A DNA stretch of 52,559 bases, from the NCBI GenBank assembly GCA_003151935.1, contig PLYZ01000029.1:1-52559 (forward strand). Direction: 5' to 3'. This stretch comes from Candidatus Dormiibacterota bacterium (GTDB lineage: Bacteria > Chloroflexota > Dormibacteria > Dormibacterales > Dormibacteraceae). The notes beneath the pieces were generated by a model that saw only the letters and a list, made by a program, of their open reading frames with translations, did not search any database and was not told the DNA's origin. Positions 15,321-23,250 of the stretch are shown here, in pieces. The first letter of the stretch is position 1. Each line of letters opens with the position of its first letter. The translations under genes were made by a program, and so were the position numbers.

Positions 15321-17033
15321 TCACCTCGCCTGCGCCGGCTGGCCGGCGAAGCCGAGGTCGCCAACCTGCGCCTGAACAGCAGCCTTACGCCGCCGATCGG
15401 AGCCCCTCAACGCAGAAGCGACGCCGGCAAGGACGCACATCGCGACGCAAACCAGCAGCGCGATTCGAATCCCTTCCACGAACGGTTGTGCCAGCAGGCC
15501 TGCGAAGAAGTGAGGGTCGCTGATTCTAGCCGCGACCGCCGGCGAGAGAGTGGCGAGCGACGAGGCTGGAATGAGGTGAGAGATGGGGTTGTAACCCAGC
15601 ATGGCGGCGAAGATCGCCGCGCCGGGTGGGAGGGATGCGATTCCGTGCGCGAGCGCCGGCGTAAGGCCGGCCTGGCTCGCGCCGGTCTCCAATGCGGGTC
15701 CCAGGTTGTGGGACAGGCTGGCGATCACGATCGTGAAGAAGATCGCCTGGCTCGCGGTCATCCCGGCGTTGAGGACCATGGCGCGCATGCCCGCTGCAGA
15801 TCCGCGGTGCGCCTCCGGCACCGCGCCCATGATCTGGGATGTGTTGGGCGCGCTGAAGAAGCCCATGCCCGCGCCCATCAGGGCGAGGTACGCGGCGAAG
15901 AGGCCGAGATTGAAATTGGCCGGCAGCGTCATCAAGAGTGCAGCCGCGACGCCTGCGATCAGGATGCCGCCCGTGGCCAGCAGACGCGAGCCGTAGCGAT
16001 CGCTCAGCCATCCGCCAAGCGGGCCGCAGACGACGAAGCCGAGCATGAGAGGCATCGTGTCGATCCCGGCGTGGAGCGGGGTATCGGCATAGGCGACGCC
16101 GTGGAGCGGCAGCCAGATTCCTTGCAGCCAGATGATGAACATGAACTGGAGCCCACCTCGGGCCAGCGAGAAAAGGAAGGCAGCGACATTGCCGAACAGG
16201 AAGCCACGGATCCGGAACAGGGCGAGATCGAACAGTGGGTAGCGGACGCGAGTCTCGACGACGGCGAACGCAGCCAGCAGGATGACCCCGGCTCCGAGGA
16301 CGAGCACGACGACCGGGTTCGACCAGCCCATGGTCTGGTTTCCATATGGTGTCAGGGCCTCGGTGAGACCGAACATCAACGCGAGCAACCCACCCGCGAA
16401 GGTCAGATTGCCCAGCCAGTCGAGCGGCTGCGGGTGGCGCTTTCCAATCTCATGGAGCGCGCGGTACGCCCACATCGATCCAAACACGCCGACGGGCACG
16501 CTGATCAGGAAATCAAGGCGCCAGTTGACCGCGGCCAGGATTCCGCCGAGTACGACACCGACAACATTTCCGGCAATGAACGCGATCTGATTGATCCCTA
16601 GCGAGAATCCGCGCTGGTTTGCCGGAAAGGCATCGGTCAGCAGCGCGATACTGTTGGCGAACAGACACGCGCCGCCCACCCCTTGCACCATCCGAAACGC
16701 GATCAGTTCGATGGCGCCGACCGTTCCGACTGATGGGGTCAATACGCACAGCAATGAACCGACGGTGAACACCACAAAGCCCAGGTTGTAGATTCGCACC
16801 CGGCCGAAGATGTCGGCGATACGCCCGAAGGTGACCAGCAGCACGGTGGTGACCGCCGAGTAGCCCATCAGCATCCAGAGCAAGAGGTTCGACTGGCCCG
16901 GCCCGAGAGGGTCGACGTGTAGACCCGAGAAGATGGCCGGCAATGAGATGAGAACGATTGTCTGATTGATCGAGGCCATGAGCATCCCGATCGTCGTATT
17001 GATCAGGACGATCCATTTGTACTCGAGCTTCAA
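15321..17033 (-). CDS. MFS transporter of the 14-span DHA2 (EmrB/QacA) family
   Basis: A 570-residue proton-coupled exporter with about 14 hydrophobic segments. The N-terminal segment ends in the family's SLPAIF, and motif A is present in the loop between spans 2 and 3 (GRIADIFGRVRIY). A motif-C-like glycine-rich stretch (AGNVVGVVLGGILAAVNWR) is in the first half. Members export drugs, dyes and toxic metabolites. The ATG overlaps the stop of the MarR regulator by four bases (17030-17033). A MarR protein followed directly by a DHA2 exporter is a classic efflux operon: the repressor is released by the exported compound. The substrate is unknown. Confidence 0.92.
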   Translation of the reverse strand: MKLEYKWIVLINTTIGMLMASINQTIVLISLPAIFSGLHVDPLGPGQSNLLLWMLMGYSAVTTVLLVTFGRIADIFGRVRIYNLGFVVFTVGSLLCVLTPSVGTVGAIELIAFRMVQGVGGACLFANSIALLTDAFPANQRGFSLGINQIAFIAGNVVGVVLGGILAAVNWRLDFLISVPVGVFGSMWAYRALHEIGKRHPQPLDWLGNLTFAGGLLALMFGLTEALTPYGNQTMGWSNPVVVLVLGAGVILLAAFAVVETRVRYPLFDLALFRIRGFLFGNVAAFLFSLARGGLQFMFIIWLQGIWLPLHGVAYADTPLHAGIDTMPLMLGFVVCGPLGGWLSDRYGSRLLATGGILIAGVAAALLMTLPANFNLGLFAAYLALMGAGMGFFSAPNTSQIMGAVPEAHRGSAAGMRAMVLNAGMTASQAIFFTIVIASLSHNLGPALETGASQAGLTPALAHGIASLPPGAAIFAAMLGYNPISHLIPASSLATLSPAVAARISDPHFFAGLLAQPFVEGIRIALLVCVAMCVLAGVASALRGSDRRRKAAVQAQVGDLGFAGQPAQAR

Positions 17034-17503
17034 GCCTCGGTCTCCACCAGCAACGACTCCTCCTCCACCTTGATGACGGCCGCGCTGAACTCGCGCATCG
17101 CGGCGGCGATCCGCTCGCGGTCGCCAACCGTCATGCGGTCGACCGCGGCGCGGATGGGAGTCCCCTCGAAGATGGGAATTGCGCTCACCAGCCGGCGCCC
17201 CTCGGCCGTGAGGGTGACCAGCACCTTGCGGCGGTCCTCAGCATCCCGGCTGCGTGCAATCAACCCGCGCTCCTCGAGCCGGTCGGCGAGGCGGGTCATG
17301 GACGGGGGCGCCAGCAGGAGGTCCGTCCCCAGCTGGCCCAGGGATCGGGGCTCCTTTGCGAGCCGGCGCAACACTCGCGCCTGGGCCAGCGTCAGCTCGG
17401 CCGCGTGCCAGATGCGAGTCTGGATGGCCTCGCTGAGTGTCACGGCATCGAGATAAGCGCGGAGCAAGCGCAGGCGAGAGTCATCCGAATTAGTTGCCGC
17501 CAT
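17030..17503 (-). CDS. MarR-family transcriptional repressor of the exporter operon
   Basis: A 157-residue MarR protein starting at ATG 17503. The winged helix-turn-helix is clear: LTLAQARVLRRLAKEPRSL, then LLAPPSMTRLADRLEERG as the recognition region and DAEDRRKVLVTLTAEG as the wing. It is the first gene of an operon with a DHA2 exporter, a metallo-hydrolase and two sugar kinases. A perfect TATAAT (reading leftward, 17510-17515) ends seven bases before the ATG, so the message should be leaderless. The frame continues upstream past 17503, but that part is not MarR-like. Confidence 0.9.
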   Translation of the reverse strand: MAATNSDDSRLRLLRAYLDAVTLSEAIQTRIWHAAELTLAQARVLRRLAKEPRSLGQLGTDLLLAPPSMTRLADRLEERGLIARSRDAEDRRKVLVTLTAEGRRLVSAIPIFEGTPIRAAVDRMTVGDRERIAAAMREFSAAVIKVEEESLLVETEA

Positions 17504-17509
17504 GACAAT

Positions 17510-17515
17510 ATTATA
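17510..17515 (-). promoter_or_regulatory. -10 element for a leaderless MarR transcript
   Basis: ATTATA on the plus strand is a perfect TATAAT leftward. It ends seven bases before the MarR ATG at 17503, so transcription would start at or next to the start codon. No good -35 is seen at the standard distance. Confidence 0.5.
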
Positions 17516-17587
17516 CAGGCAGGCAAGTAGCAATCTTCGCCGGCGTGGCCGTCTGAGATTGTGTCTTTGAATCTGTAGACTGCGGTC

Positions 17588-18229
17588 GTGAACAGCGTCG
17601 GGGACGCGTTCGGCTTCCCGTTTCGCGACCCGCGGTGGATCGAAAAGATACTCATCCAGGGGCTCATCCTCATCATTCCCATCGTCGGCCTGATCGCGAC
17701 GGCGGGGTGGATGCTGATGACGCTCGACAACCTTCGCGCCGGCCGCCAGGAGCTCGCGCCGGCCGGTTTCCATCTCAGTCGCGGCATTGGATTGTTCGGC
17801 GCGTGGTTCATCTATACGCTGGTCCTGTCCCTCCCCGGCGACGTTCTGAGCGGTGTGGGCAGCACCATGAACGCCAACCACTCATTTTCCGGAAGCCCCT
17901 TCACAGGTCTTGGCTCGCTTGTGGGCCTCGCCGCCCAGCTCCTGCTCTACTTCCTCCTGCCATCGATCATCGTGATGACGTACCACCGCGGCTTTTCGGG
18001 AGGGATGGACGTCGACGGCGTGTGGCGACTGGCGACGGGCAACGTGAACAACAGCGTGATGGGCGGCTTGATCATGTTCGTGGCCGGCATCATCGGCGCG
18101 CTTGGAATTGTGGCCTGTTGCGTTGGCGTCTTCTTCACCGGCGCCTATGCCGCTGCGGTGATGACTGGAGCCGCATCGTGGTTCGAGCGTCAGCAAGCCT
18201 TGCCGGCAGGAGCTCCTCCCGTCGCTTAG
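17588..18229 (+). CDS. DUF4013-type membrane protein
   Basis: A 213-residue polytopic membrane protein starting at GTG 17588. The conserved beginning (GDAFGFPFRDPRWIEKILI, then a hydrophobic span with PIVGLIATAGWML and LDNLRAGR) matches the DUF4013 family, whose function is unknown. Further spans are at about residues 70-90, 110-130 and 155-195. It diverges from the MarR operon across 84 bases, so the MarR protein could also control it. Confidence 0.8.
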   Translation: MNSVGDAFGFPFRDPRWIEKILIQGLILIIPIVGLIATAGWMLMTLDNLRAGRQELAPAGFHLSRGIGLFGAWFIYTLVLSLPGDVLSGVGSTMNANHSFSGSPFTGLGSLVGLAAQLLLYFLLPSIIVMTYHRGFSGGMDVDGVWRLATGNVNNSVMGGLIMFVAGIIGALGIVACCVGVFFTGAYAAAVMTGAASWFERQQALPAGAPPVA

Positions 18230-18243
18230 CCCTTAGCCGGCGA

Positions 18244-18630
18244 TCAGGAGGCGCTCACCCGCGGCGAGCCGACCTGCTCCATGCGGCGGGCCAGGATCTC
18301 ACCCTGGGCGATTGCCCCGAGGCCGATGAGCAGGTGCAGGACCTGGATGGTCCAGTGCCAATCGCCGGTGAGCATGCCCTGCTGCGTCAGGCCCAGGATG
18401 GGTGCGACGAGGCCCCACGCCACCGCCAGCACGACCCATCTCGCAGGGACCCCGACGCGGGCGGCGAAGAATGCCAGCGTCCACAGCGACACAACAAGGA
18501 CAAAACCGAGGAGCTCGTGGACCGGGATCACCTGATCGGCCCGGCCGGTCCAGATCCCAACGCCCAGCACGATGAGCAGCACGCCGGACACCCGCACGGC
18601 CATGTGGACGATGGTGACCGCTCCTTTCAT
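18244..18630 (-). CDS. Four-span membrane protein of unknown function
   Basis: A 128-residue protein with hydrophobic segments at about residues 8-28, 36-58, 63-82 and 92-110 and few charged residues between them. A GGGAGG-type ribosome site precedes ATG 18630. The arrangement of His and Trp residues (TGDWHWTIQVLHLLIG, PVHELLGFVLVV) recalls small cytochrome-b561-like or DoxX-like proteins, but I cannot assign it. It diverges from a MarR gene, with that regulator's likely operator between them. Confidence 0.7.
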   Translation of the reverse strand: MKGAVTIVHMAVRVSGVLLIVLGVGIWTGRADQVIPVHELLGFVLVVSLWTLAFFAARVGVPARWVVLAVAWGLVAPILGLTQQGMLTGDWHWTIQVLHLLIGLGAIAQGEILARRMEQVGSPRVSAS

Positions 18631-18669
18631 TGGTACGACCTCCCAGGCCTGATGCCTCCAGACGGCGTT

Positions 18670-18706
18670 ACTTGAAGTAGTTCAACTATACAATGGATTC
18701 AAGTAG
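18670..18706. promoter_or_regulatory. Probable MarR operator
   Basis: TTGAA-GTAG-TTCAA (18672-18685) is a perfect inverted repeat, and a third half-site TTCAAGTAG follows at 18698-18706. ACTTGAA (18670-18676) and TTCAAGT (18698-18704) form a second, wider inverted repeat. The cluster overlaps the start region of the MarR gene (18734) and lies upstream of the divergent membrane-protein gene, the usual place for an autoregulatory MarR site. Confidence 0.6.
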
Positions 18707-18733
18707 CGCGCACCTGTCCGCTACCATGGGGAC

Positions 18734-19177
18734 GTGTCCAGTAGGGCCCGTGCCAGGGATTCTGCCGCTGCCGCCTGGCGCAGCATCTTCGATTACATCC
18801 GCGCCACGGCAGCCGACCGCGTGGAGGTGATCGATCGCCTGGGTCTGACGCCCGCCGAGAGTCGGGCCATCTCCAGCCTCGACCCGAATGCCGGTCGCTC
18901 AATGCGCTCGCTCGCTGAAGAGTGGAGGTGCGACCCATCCAACGCCACCTGGCTTGTCGACCGCCTCGAGCGCCAGGGCCTGGCGACCAGGGTCGCAAGA
19001 GACGGCGACCGGCGCGTGAAGGCCGTCGTCCTGACTCCGAAGGGAAAGAGAACGCGCCGTGACCTCATCGATTCGCTCTACAGGCCACCGCCCGACCTTG
19101 TCGCGCTTCCGCAGCGAGATCTCGACGCTCTGCGGGCCGCCGCCGGCAAGCTGCCTGCTCGCCGCGCCAACCGGTGA
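18734..19177 (+). CDS. MarR-family transcriptional regulator
   Basis: A 147-residue MarR protein from GTG 18734. The winged-helix core reads LTPAESRAISSLDPNAGRSM, then SLAEEWRCDPSNATWLVDRLERQG as recognition region and DGDRRVKAVVLTPKG as wing. An inverted-repeat cluster just upstream is its likely operator. The LLM oxidoreductase gene follows after 60 bases in the same direction, and a small membrane protein diverges. Either could be its target. Its sequence differs clearly from the MarR protein at 17030. Confidence 0.88.
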   Translation: MSSRARARDSAAAAWRSIFDYIRATAADRVEVIDRLGLTPAESRAISSLDPNAGRSMRSLAEEWRCDPSNATWLVDRLERQGLATRVARDGDRRVKAVVLTPKGKRTRRDLIDSLYRPPPDLVALPQRDLDALRAAAGKLPARRANR

Positions 19178-19237
19178 CCAGGGCTGTGCTATGTATTGCC
19201 ACGTCGCAGTTTGGCAACGAGTGCAGGTGAGGCCACA

Positions 19238-20230
19238 TTGACAGAGCTGAAGCTGGGCATCTTCGTACCGCAGGGCTGGCGGATGGACCTGGCCGACGTG
19301 GCCGATCCGGTCGAAAAGTTCGAGACCATGAGCCGCTGCGCCCGGGAGGCGGAGAAGGCCGGTTTCGACGCGGTCTGGGTGTACGACCACTTTCACACCG
19401 TGCCCACCGCTGAGCTGGAGGCGACCTTCGAGTGCTGGACGTCGATGGCGGCCCTGGCGCGCGACACGAGCGCGATCCGGCTCGGACAGATGGTCACCTG
19501 CAACGGCTACCGGCCGCCCTCCCTGCTGGCCAAGATGGCGAGCTGTGTCGACGTCATGAGCCATGGGCGTTTGATCCTTGGCATCGGCGCGGGTTGGTAC
19601 CAGCACGAGTACGAGGCCTACGGATACGAGTACCCGGACACACCGGAACGGCTGCGGATGCTGCGCGAGTCGCTGCAGGTGCTGAAAGCCATGTGGACAC
19701 AGGAGCACGCACAGTTCGACGGCACTTACTACCACCTCCGGGGCGCCATCAACGAGCCGAAGCCGGTGCAGAAGCCTCACCCGCCGATCTGGATTGGAGG
19801 TGGTGGCGAGAAGGTGACCCTGAAGCTGGTGGCTCAGTACGGCGATGCCTGCAACTTCAACGCGGACATTCAGACGGTGCGGCACAAGCTCGAGGTGTTG
19901 CGCCAGCACTGCGAAACCGCCGGCCGCGACTACCGTTCGGTGCTGAAGACGATCGAGCTCTACACGATCCTGGGTGACCGGCGCGAGGTCGACCGCGTGG
20001 TCTCGGACACCGCGCGCCGGACGGGCCAGGACGAGGGCTTCGTCCGCTCCTGGCACCCGTGGGCCGGCGATGCGGAGCACATCGCCGAGGCCATCGGTGA
20101 GTATGTCGCGGCTGGGATCGAATACGTCATCGTCAATGTTCCCAACGCCTTCGAAGGCGGCGTGATAACCCGCTTCGCCGAAGAGGTGTTCCCGCGCCTC
20201 GGGCTGCGATCCAAGCTCGAGTCCTCCTGA
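19238..20230 (+). CDS. LLM-class F420-dependent oxidoreductase
   Basis: A 330-residue luciferase-like (beta/alpha)8 protein with the F420-binding subgroup's features: KLGIFVPQGW, AREAEKAGFDAVWVYDHFH, a central LILGIGAGWYQHEYEAYG and PPIWIGGGGEKVTLKLVAQY. Such enzymes use F420 for hydride transfer to diverse substrates, and this one's substrate is unknown. I start at TTG 19238, six bases after an AGGTGAGG ribosome site. The open frame reaches 19196 without similarity. It lies downstream of a MarR gene, so xenobiotic-type induction is possible. Confidence 0.88.
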   Translation: MTELKLGIFVPQGWRMDLADVADPVEKFETMSRCAREAEKAGFDAVWVYDHFHTVPTAELEATFECWTSMAALARDTSAIRLGQMVTCNGYRPPSLLAKMASCVDVMSHGRLILGIGAGWYQHEYEAYGYEYPDTPERLRMLRESLQVLKAMWTQEHAQFDGTYYHLRGAINEPKPVQKPHPPIWIGGGGEKVTLKLVAQYGDACNFNADIQTVRHKLEVLRQHCETAGRDYRSVLKTIELYTILGDRREVDRVVSDTARRTGQDEGFVRSWHPWAGDAEHIAEAIGEYVAAGIEYVIVNVPNAFEGGVITRFAEEVFPRLGLRSKLESS

Positions 20231-20240
20231 GCAGGTTCGG

Positions 20241-20330
20241 TTGACCGGCCTGAGCGACGTCCGCGCGCTCTGTTTCGACGTGTTCGGCACCACGGTCGAC
20301 TGGCGCTCCGGAGTGGCGGATCTTTGCTGA
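20241..20330 (+). pseudogene. Truncated haloacid dehalogenase-type (HAD) hydrolase, N-terminal fragment
   Basis: A 29-codon frame from TTG 20241 reads VRALCFDVFGTTVDWRSGVA, the typical N-terminus of type II haloacid dehalogenases with the nucleophile Asp in FDVFGT. Similarity ends at about 20319 and a stop follows at 20328. The remaining 200 or so residues are missing. It sits 10 bases after the LLM oxidoreductase gene, so it was probably the next gene of that operon before being cut off at the junction with the Crp/Fnr remnant. Confidence 0.7.
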
Positions 20331-20600
20331 CCGTGATGCCGCGGACCAGATTCCTGGCGCCGACCAGGGTCCCCGGATGCACGAAGGCGACTGTGGCCTC
20401 GCGTCCATCTCGAACACTCATGTAGACGCGCGCCAGGCCCTCCGCCACCACGAAGACGCGCGCAGGGGGCCAGGGCGGAAGGCCACGGTTCCGGCGCGAT
20501 AGCCCGCGCGTTTCGAGCCCTCGAGCACCCGTCGCTGTTTTGCGGAGCTCAAAAGCGAGAGTAGGTCGATACCGCCGGCGACAGCCGGGGTCCCCACGAG
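20326..20600 (-). pseudogene. Frameshifted and truncated Crp/Fnr-family regulator (cyclic nucleotide-binding domain)
   Basis: Read leftward, one frame gives GIDLLSLLSSAKQRRVLEGS and then YRAGTVAF (to about 20480). After a shift near the G-rich run at 20465-20478, another frame continues ARVFVVAEGLARVYMSVRDG, then REATVAFVHPGTLVGARNLV. Together these make the first two thirds of a Crp/Fnr-type cyclic nucleotide-binding domain. The DNA-binding half is absent: similarity stops at about 20326, exactly where the HAD fragment from the other strand ends. It is a broken gene. Confidence 0.65.
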
Positions 20601-20696
20601 GAAAAGTTTGCTCTCCCGGGGTCGGTTCCGACCGCTCACTCGAGGGGAGCGTCATCATTTTGCAATGCGACGCCCGACCACGATTGGGATCGAGCC

Positions 20697-21677
20697 GTGA
20701 GCGGCTTCCTCGTCGCCCTGGCGACCTTCCTGGCGGCCGGCGTCGAGTGGGTCGAGGCGTTGACGATCGTCCTGGCCGTCGGAATTTTCAAGAGCTGGCG
20801 TACAGCCATCGTGGCCACGATCGCCGCCCTCGGCGTTCTGCTCGCGCTGATCGTGATCTTCAACTTCACGATCACCGCTTACGTCTCGATCTCCCTGGCG
20901 CGGACCGCGGTCGGCGTGGCTCTGCTGCTCTTCGGGCTTGGCTGGCTGTACAAAGCCAACCTTCGCTCGGCGGGGCTGAAGGCACAGCGCGACGAGGCCG
21001 AGGAGTACGACCAGACCCGCGACGATGTCATGACCCGCGGCCATGCATTCGGTACCGCGTTCGGTGGGGTCTTCCTCGAAGGGCTGGAGGTCGTCTTCAT
21101 CGTGGTGGCGCTGGGAGGGCTGAACAGCCTGCTGGCCGCGGCGGCCGGCGCGTTCGCTTCACTGGTCGTGGTCGTGGCTGCGGGCATCGTGCTCAGGCAG
21201 CCGCTGACCCGCGTTCCCGAGAACCTCGTGAAATACGCCGTCGGAGTCATGCTGACCGCGTTCGGCACCTTCTTCGCCGGCGAGGGCCTCGGCGTGGATT
21301 GGTGGAACGGTGACTGGGCGCTGCTTGCTTTGATAGCGGGTTACGCGCTCGCATCGTTCCTCTTCGTTCGCCTTCTCATCTGGAGTCCCGCGCAGATCGT
21401 CGACTCGAGGCCCGTTCGCATGGTGCGCGCGGCCGCGGTCGAGGTCTGGGGACTCTTCGTCACGGACGGTCTCCTCGCACTTTTTGCTGTCGGGGCGCTG
21501 ATCGCCGTCGATCTTTTCTTGAGCCACACCGCCGGGCAGAAAACCAACGCCGGACTGCTCCTGGTCGCTGGGGTGGTTGTCGGTCTGGGCATCTCGCTTT
21601 GGGCAGCGGCCCGCGCCGCGGTCGCCAGTAGGAGCGCCGCCGAACCCGCTCGAGAAGAACCCGCTCGAGTGGAATAG
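20697..21677 (+). CDS. Polytopic membrane protein, COG4280-like (FTR1/UPF0016-like acidic motifs)
   Basis: A 326-residue membrane protein from GTG 20697 with about eight spans. Two intramembrane acidic motifs, EWVEALTIVLAVG near the N-terminus and FLEGLEVVFIVVALG at about residue 125, occupy equivalent places in two repeats. They recall the REGLE motif of iron permeases and the ExGD motif of cation/H+ exchangers. The C-terminal half adds four spans and a basic, Glu-rich tail. A metal-transport role is a plausible inference only. Confidence 0.7.
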   Translation: MSGFLVALATFLAAGVEWVEALTIVLAVGIFKSWRTAIVATIAALGVLLALIVIFNFTITAYVSISLARTAVGVALLLFGLGWLYKANLRSAGLKAQRDEAEEYDQTRDDVMTRGHAFGTAFGGVFLEGLEVVFIVVALGGLNSLLAAAAGAFASLVVVVAAGIVLRQPLTRVPENLVKYAVGVMLTAFGTFFAGEGLGVDWWNGDWALLALIAGYALASFLFVRLLIWSPAQIVDSRPVRMVRAAAVEVWGLFVTDGLLALFAVGALIAVDLFLSHTAGQKTNAGLLLVAGVVVGLGISLWAAARAAVASRSAAEPAREEPARVE

Positions 21678-21720
21678 CGTGGCGGGAGGGCAGCGGCCCC
21701 CAAACCTGCCATCCGCGCGG

Positions 21721-21843
21721 ATCTCCTGGTTCGCGCGGGCCGGCCGGGCCGAGGCCACGGCTGCGTACGACGCCGCCATAGTTCTCACCACCAACGCCGC
21801 TGAGCGCGCATTCCTGGAACGTGCTCGCCAGGCTCTGAGTTAG
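21721..21843 (+). pseudogene. C-terminal remnant of an ECF sigma factor
   Basis: About 40 codons read FARAGRAEATAAYDAAIVLT, then TNAAERAFLERARQALS and a stop. This is the characteristic C-terminal helix pair (xEAxxAYxxAxxLTxNxAERxFLxxR) of the ECF sigma factors that carry an extended C-terminal domain. There is no sigma-2 or sigma-4 region upstream: the preceding bases belong to the COG4280-like gene and spacer. It is a relic of a deleted gene. Confidence 0.5.
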
Positions 21844-21861
21844 GGGAGTACCCTCGGGGCC

Positions 21862-22260
21862 ATGCCGGGTGTCGTTCGCCGCAAGGAACACTGGAAGCAA
21901 AGGCCCGACGCCCATGACTATCCCGCTGCTGAAGATTTTCTGAGCCTGATCTCTTCTCCCGCCGAGGCAAAGTCGCTCGCACGAAGTTTGCGCACGGCAT
22001 CGATCGTGCATCGGAAAGCGAAAGACCTTCTGCGCGCCAGCGGTCTACCTCTGCTCGCGCCCGACACTTTTCACGTTGCGAAGGATCTGAAGAAGGTTGC
22101 CGCCGGCCGGCTGCTCTCGCCAGTGCTCTGCGTTCGGGGCATGCTTCGAATGCATGTCCCGCTGACGGTCGCCGACGGTTACCACCGGATTTGCGCCAGC
22201 TATCACCTGGACGAGGACGCGAGCATTCCGTGCCGAATCGTCGACCTGAAGAGGGCTTAG
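21862..22260 (+). CDS. Conserved hypothetical protein with a ParB-like end
   Basis: A 132-residue soluble protein. The C-terminal half (KDLKKVAAGRLLSPVLCVRG, then PLTVADGYHRICASYHLDED and IPCRIVD) has the GxHR-type turn seen in ParB/sulfiredoxin-like folds. The N-terminal half is helical (AEDFLSLISSPAEAKSLARS). I do not know a characterised member. The stop is seven bases before the LURP-one-like gene, so the two are probably one operon. Confidence 0.7.
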   Translation: MPGVVRRKEHWKQRPDAHDYPAAEDFLSLISSPAEAKSLARSLRTASIVHRKAKDLLRASGLPLLAPDTFHVAKDLKKVAAGRLLSPVLCVRGMLRMHVPLTVADGYHRICASYHLDEDASIPCRIVDLKRA

Positions 22261-22266
22261 TCCCGC

Positions 22267-22779
22267 ATGCCGGACGGCGGGTGGACACGCTACAAGCTGC
22301 AACGAAAGCTCTTCGCGATCGGCGAGGACTTCTGGATCGAAAACGACAAAGGCGAGCCCGTTTTCAAGGTCGACGGCAAGGCCCTGAGCCTCCGTAAGAA
22401 ATTCCTGCTCGAAGACCACGACGGGGCTGAGATGCTGTCCGTCGAAGCCAAGCTCATCGCCCTCCAGCCAACGATGAAGATCGAGCGCCAGGGACAGCTG
22501 TACGCAACGGTGACGAAGGCGCTGTTCACGCTCCTTCACCAGCACTACACGATCCAGGTCGAGGGTGGGCCGGCCTATCAGGCGGAGGGCGACATCACCA
22601 ATCATGAATACGAAGTCCGCCACGACGGTAACCCGGTCGCGCAGATATCGAGACAGTGGTTCTCGGTCCGGGACGCATATGGGGTTGCGCTGGCCCCAGA
22701 ACTGGGCCAGGCTCTGATGCTGGCGGCGGCCGTGTGTATCGACGAGATATCGGAACGGGAACGCGAACGCCACAGCTGA
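22267..22779 (+). CDS. LURP-one-related (tubby-like) protein
   Basis: A 170-residue protein of the LURP-one-related/YxjI family, a tubby-like beta-barrel wrapped round a hydrophobic helix. Family features are KLQRKLFAIGEDFWIENDKG near the start, then repeated beta-hairpins (VFKVDGKALSLRKKFLLED, KIERQGQLYATVTKAL) and a hydrophobic C-terminal helix ALMLAAAVCIDE. The family may bind membranes or act as a cytoplasmic scaffold; no reaction is known. It follows a small hypothetical gene by six bases. Confidence 0.85.
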   Translation: MPDGGWTRYKLQRKLFAIGEDFWIENDKGEPVFKVDGKALSLRKKFLLEDHDGAEMLSVEAKLIALQPTMKIERQGQLYATVTKALFTLLHQHYTIQVEGGPAYQAEGDITNHEYEVRHDGNPVAQISRQWFSVRDAYGVALAPELGQALMLAAAVCIDEISERERERHS

Positions 22780-22870
22780 AGCTGGTTGAAGGCGTGTGGT
22801 GGTCGCCAGATCGACGAGTAGTAGCGTTCCGGCCGTGACTCACGAGTCGGTCGGGTAGCGAAGGGCCAGC

Positions 22871-23243
22871 ATGCCGGCGACCAGCTTCCCGGCCGGACAG
22901 TGGCACGACTACTTCATGACCGTGGGCAGCGGCGCGGCAGCTCTCACCGGGCTGGTCTTCGTGGCGATGACCCTGCACCGTGGTCGAGGCCATTCTGTAC
23001 CGAAGCATCAGGCTCGCCGCTCGAGATGCTGACAATCGAGTTCTACTCCGCGCGATTGGAAGCTTCGCCTGCCTTGTCGTTGAACAGGTCGGTGCTGTCG
23101 TTCTCTTCTCCGGCTCTTCCTGGGGTCTCTGCGTGGTCGCGCTGGGAATGATGTCGTCGTTCATCTTCATGGTGACGGGTGCGTGGTTGCTCCTGGTGGG
23201 GGTCGGAATGCAGGAAGCCGCCGACGCGAGCTCACGTCCTTGA
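22871..23243 (+). pseudogene. Frameshifted small membrane protein
   Basis: From ATG 22871 one frame reads GQWHDYFMTVGSGAAALTGL followed by VFVAMTLH, a typical start of a family of bacterial four-span membrane proteins. It then runs into unrelated sequence. From about 22980 a second frame continues with ILYRSIRLAARDADNRVLLR and three hydrophobic segments to 23243. The two parts fit one protein broken by a frameshift near 22978, with part of the middle apparently missing. It may be an error of sequencing rather than decay. Confidence 0.5.
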
Positions 23244-23250
23244 AGTTGGC

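Noticed and set aside
15210-16601. Plus-strand open frame of about 463 codons opposite the MFS exporter
   Set aside because: Its low-complexity, charged product has no family, while the opposite strand encodes an unmistakable 14-span transporter.
18899-20293. Minus-strand open frame of about 464 codons opposite the MarR and LLM oxidoreductase genes
   Set aside because: It spans two well-supported plus-strand genes and shows no domain.
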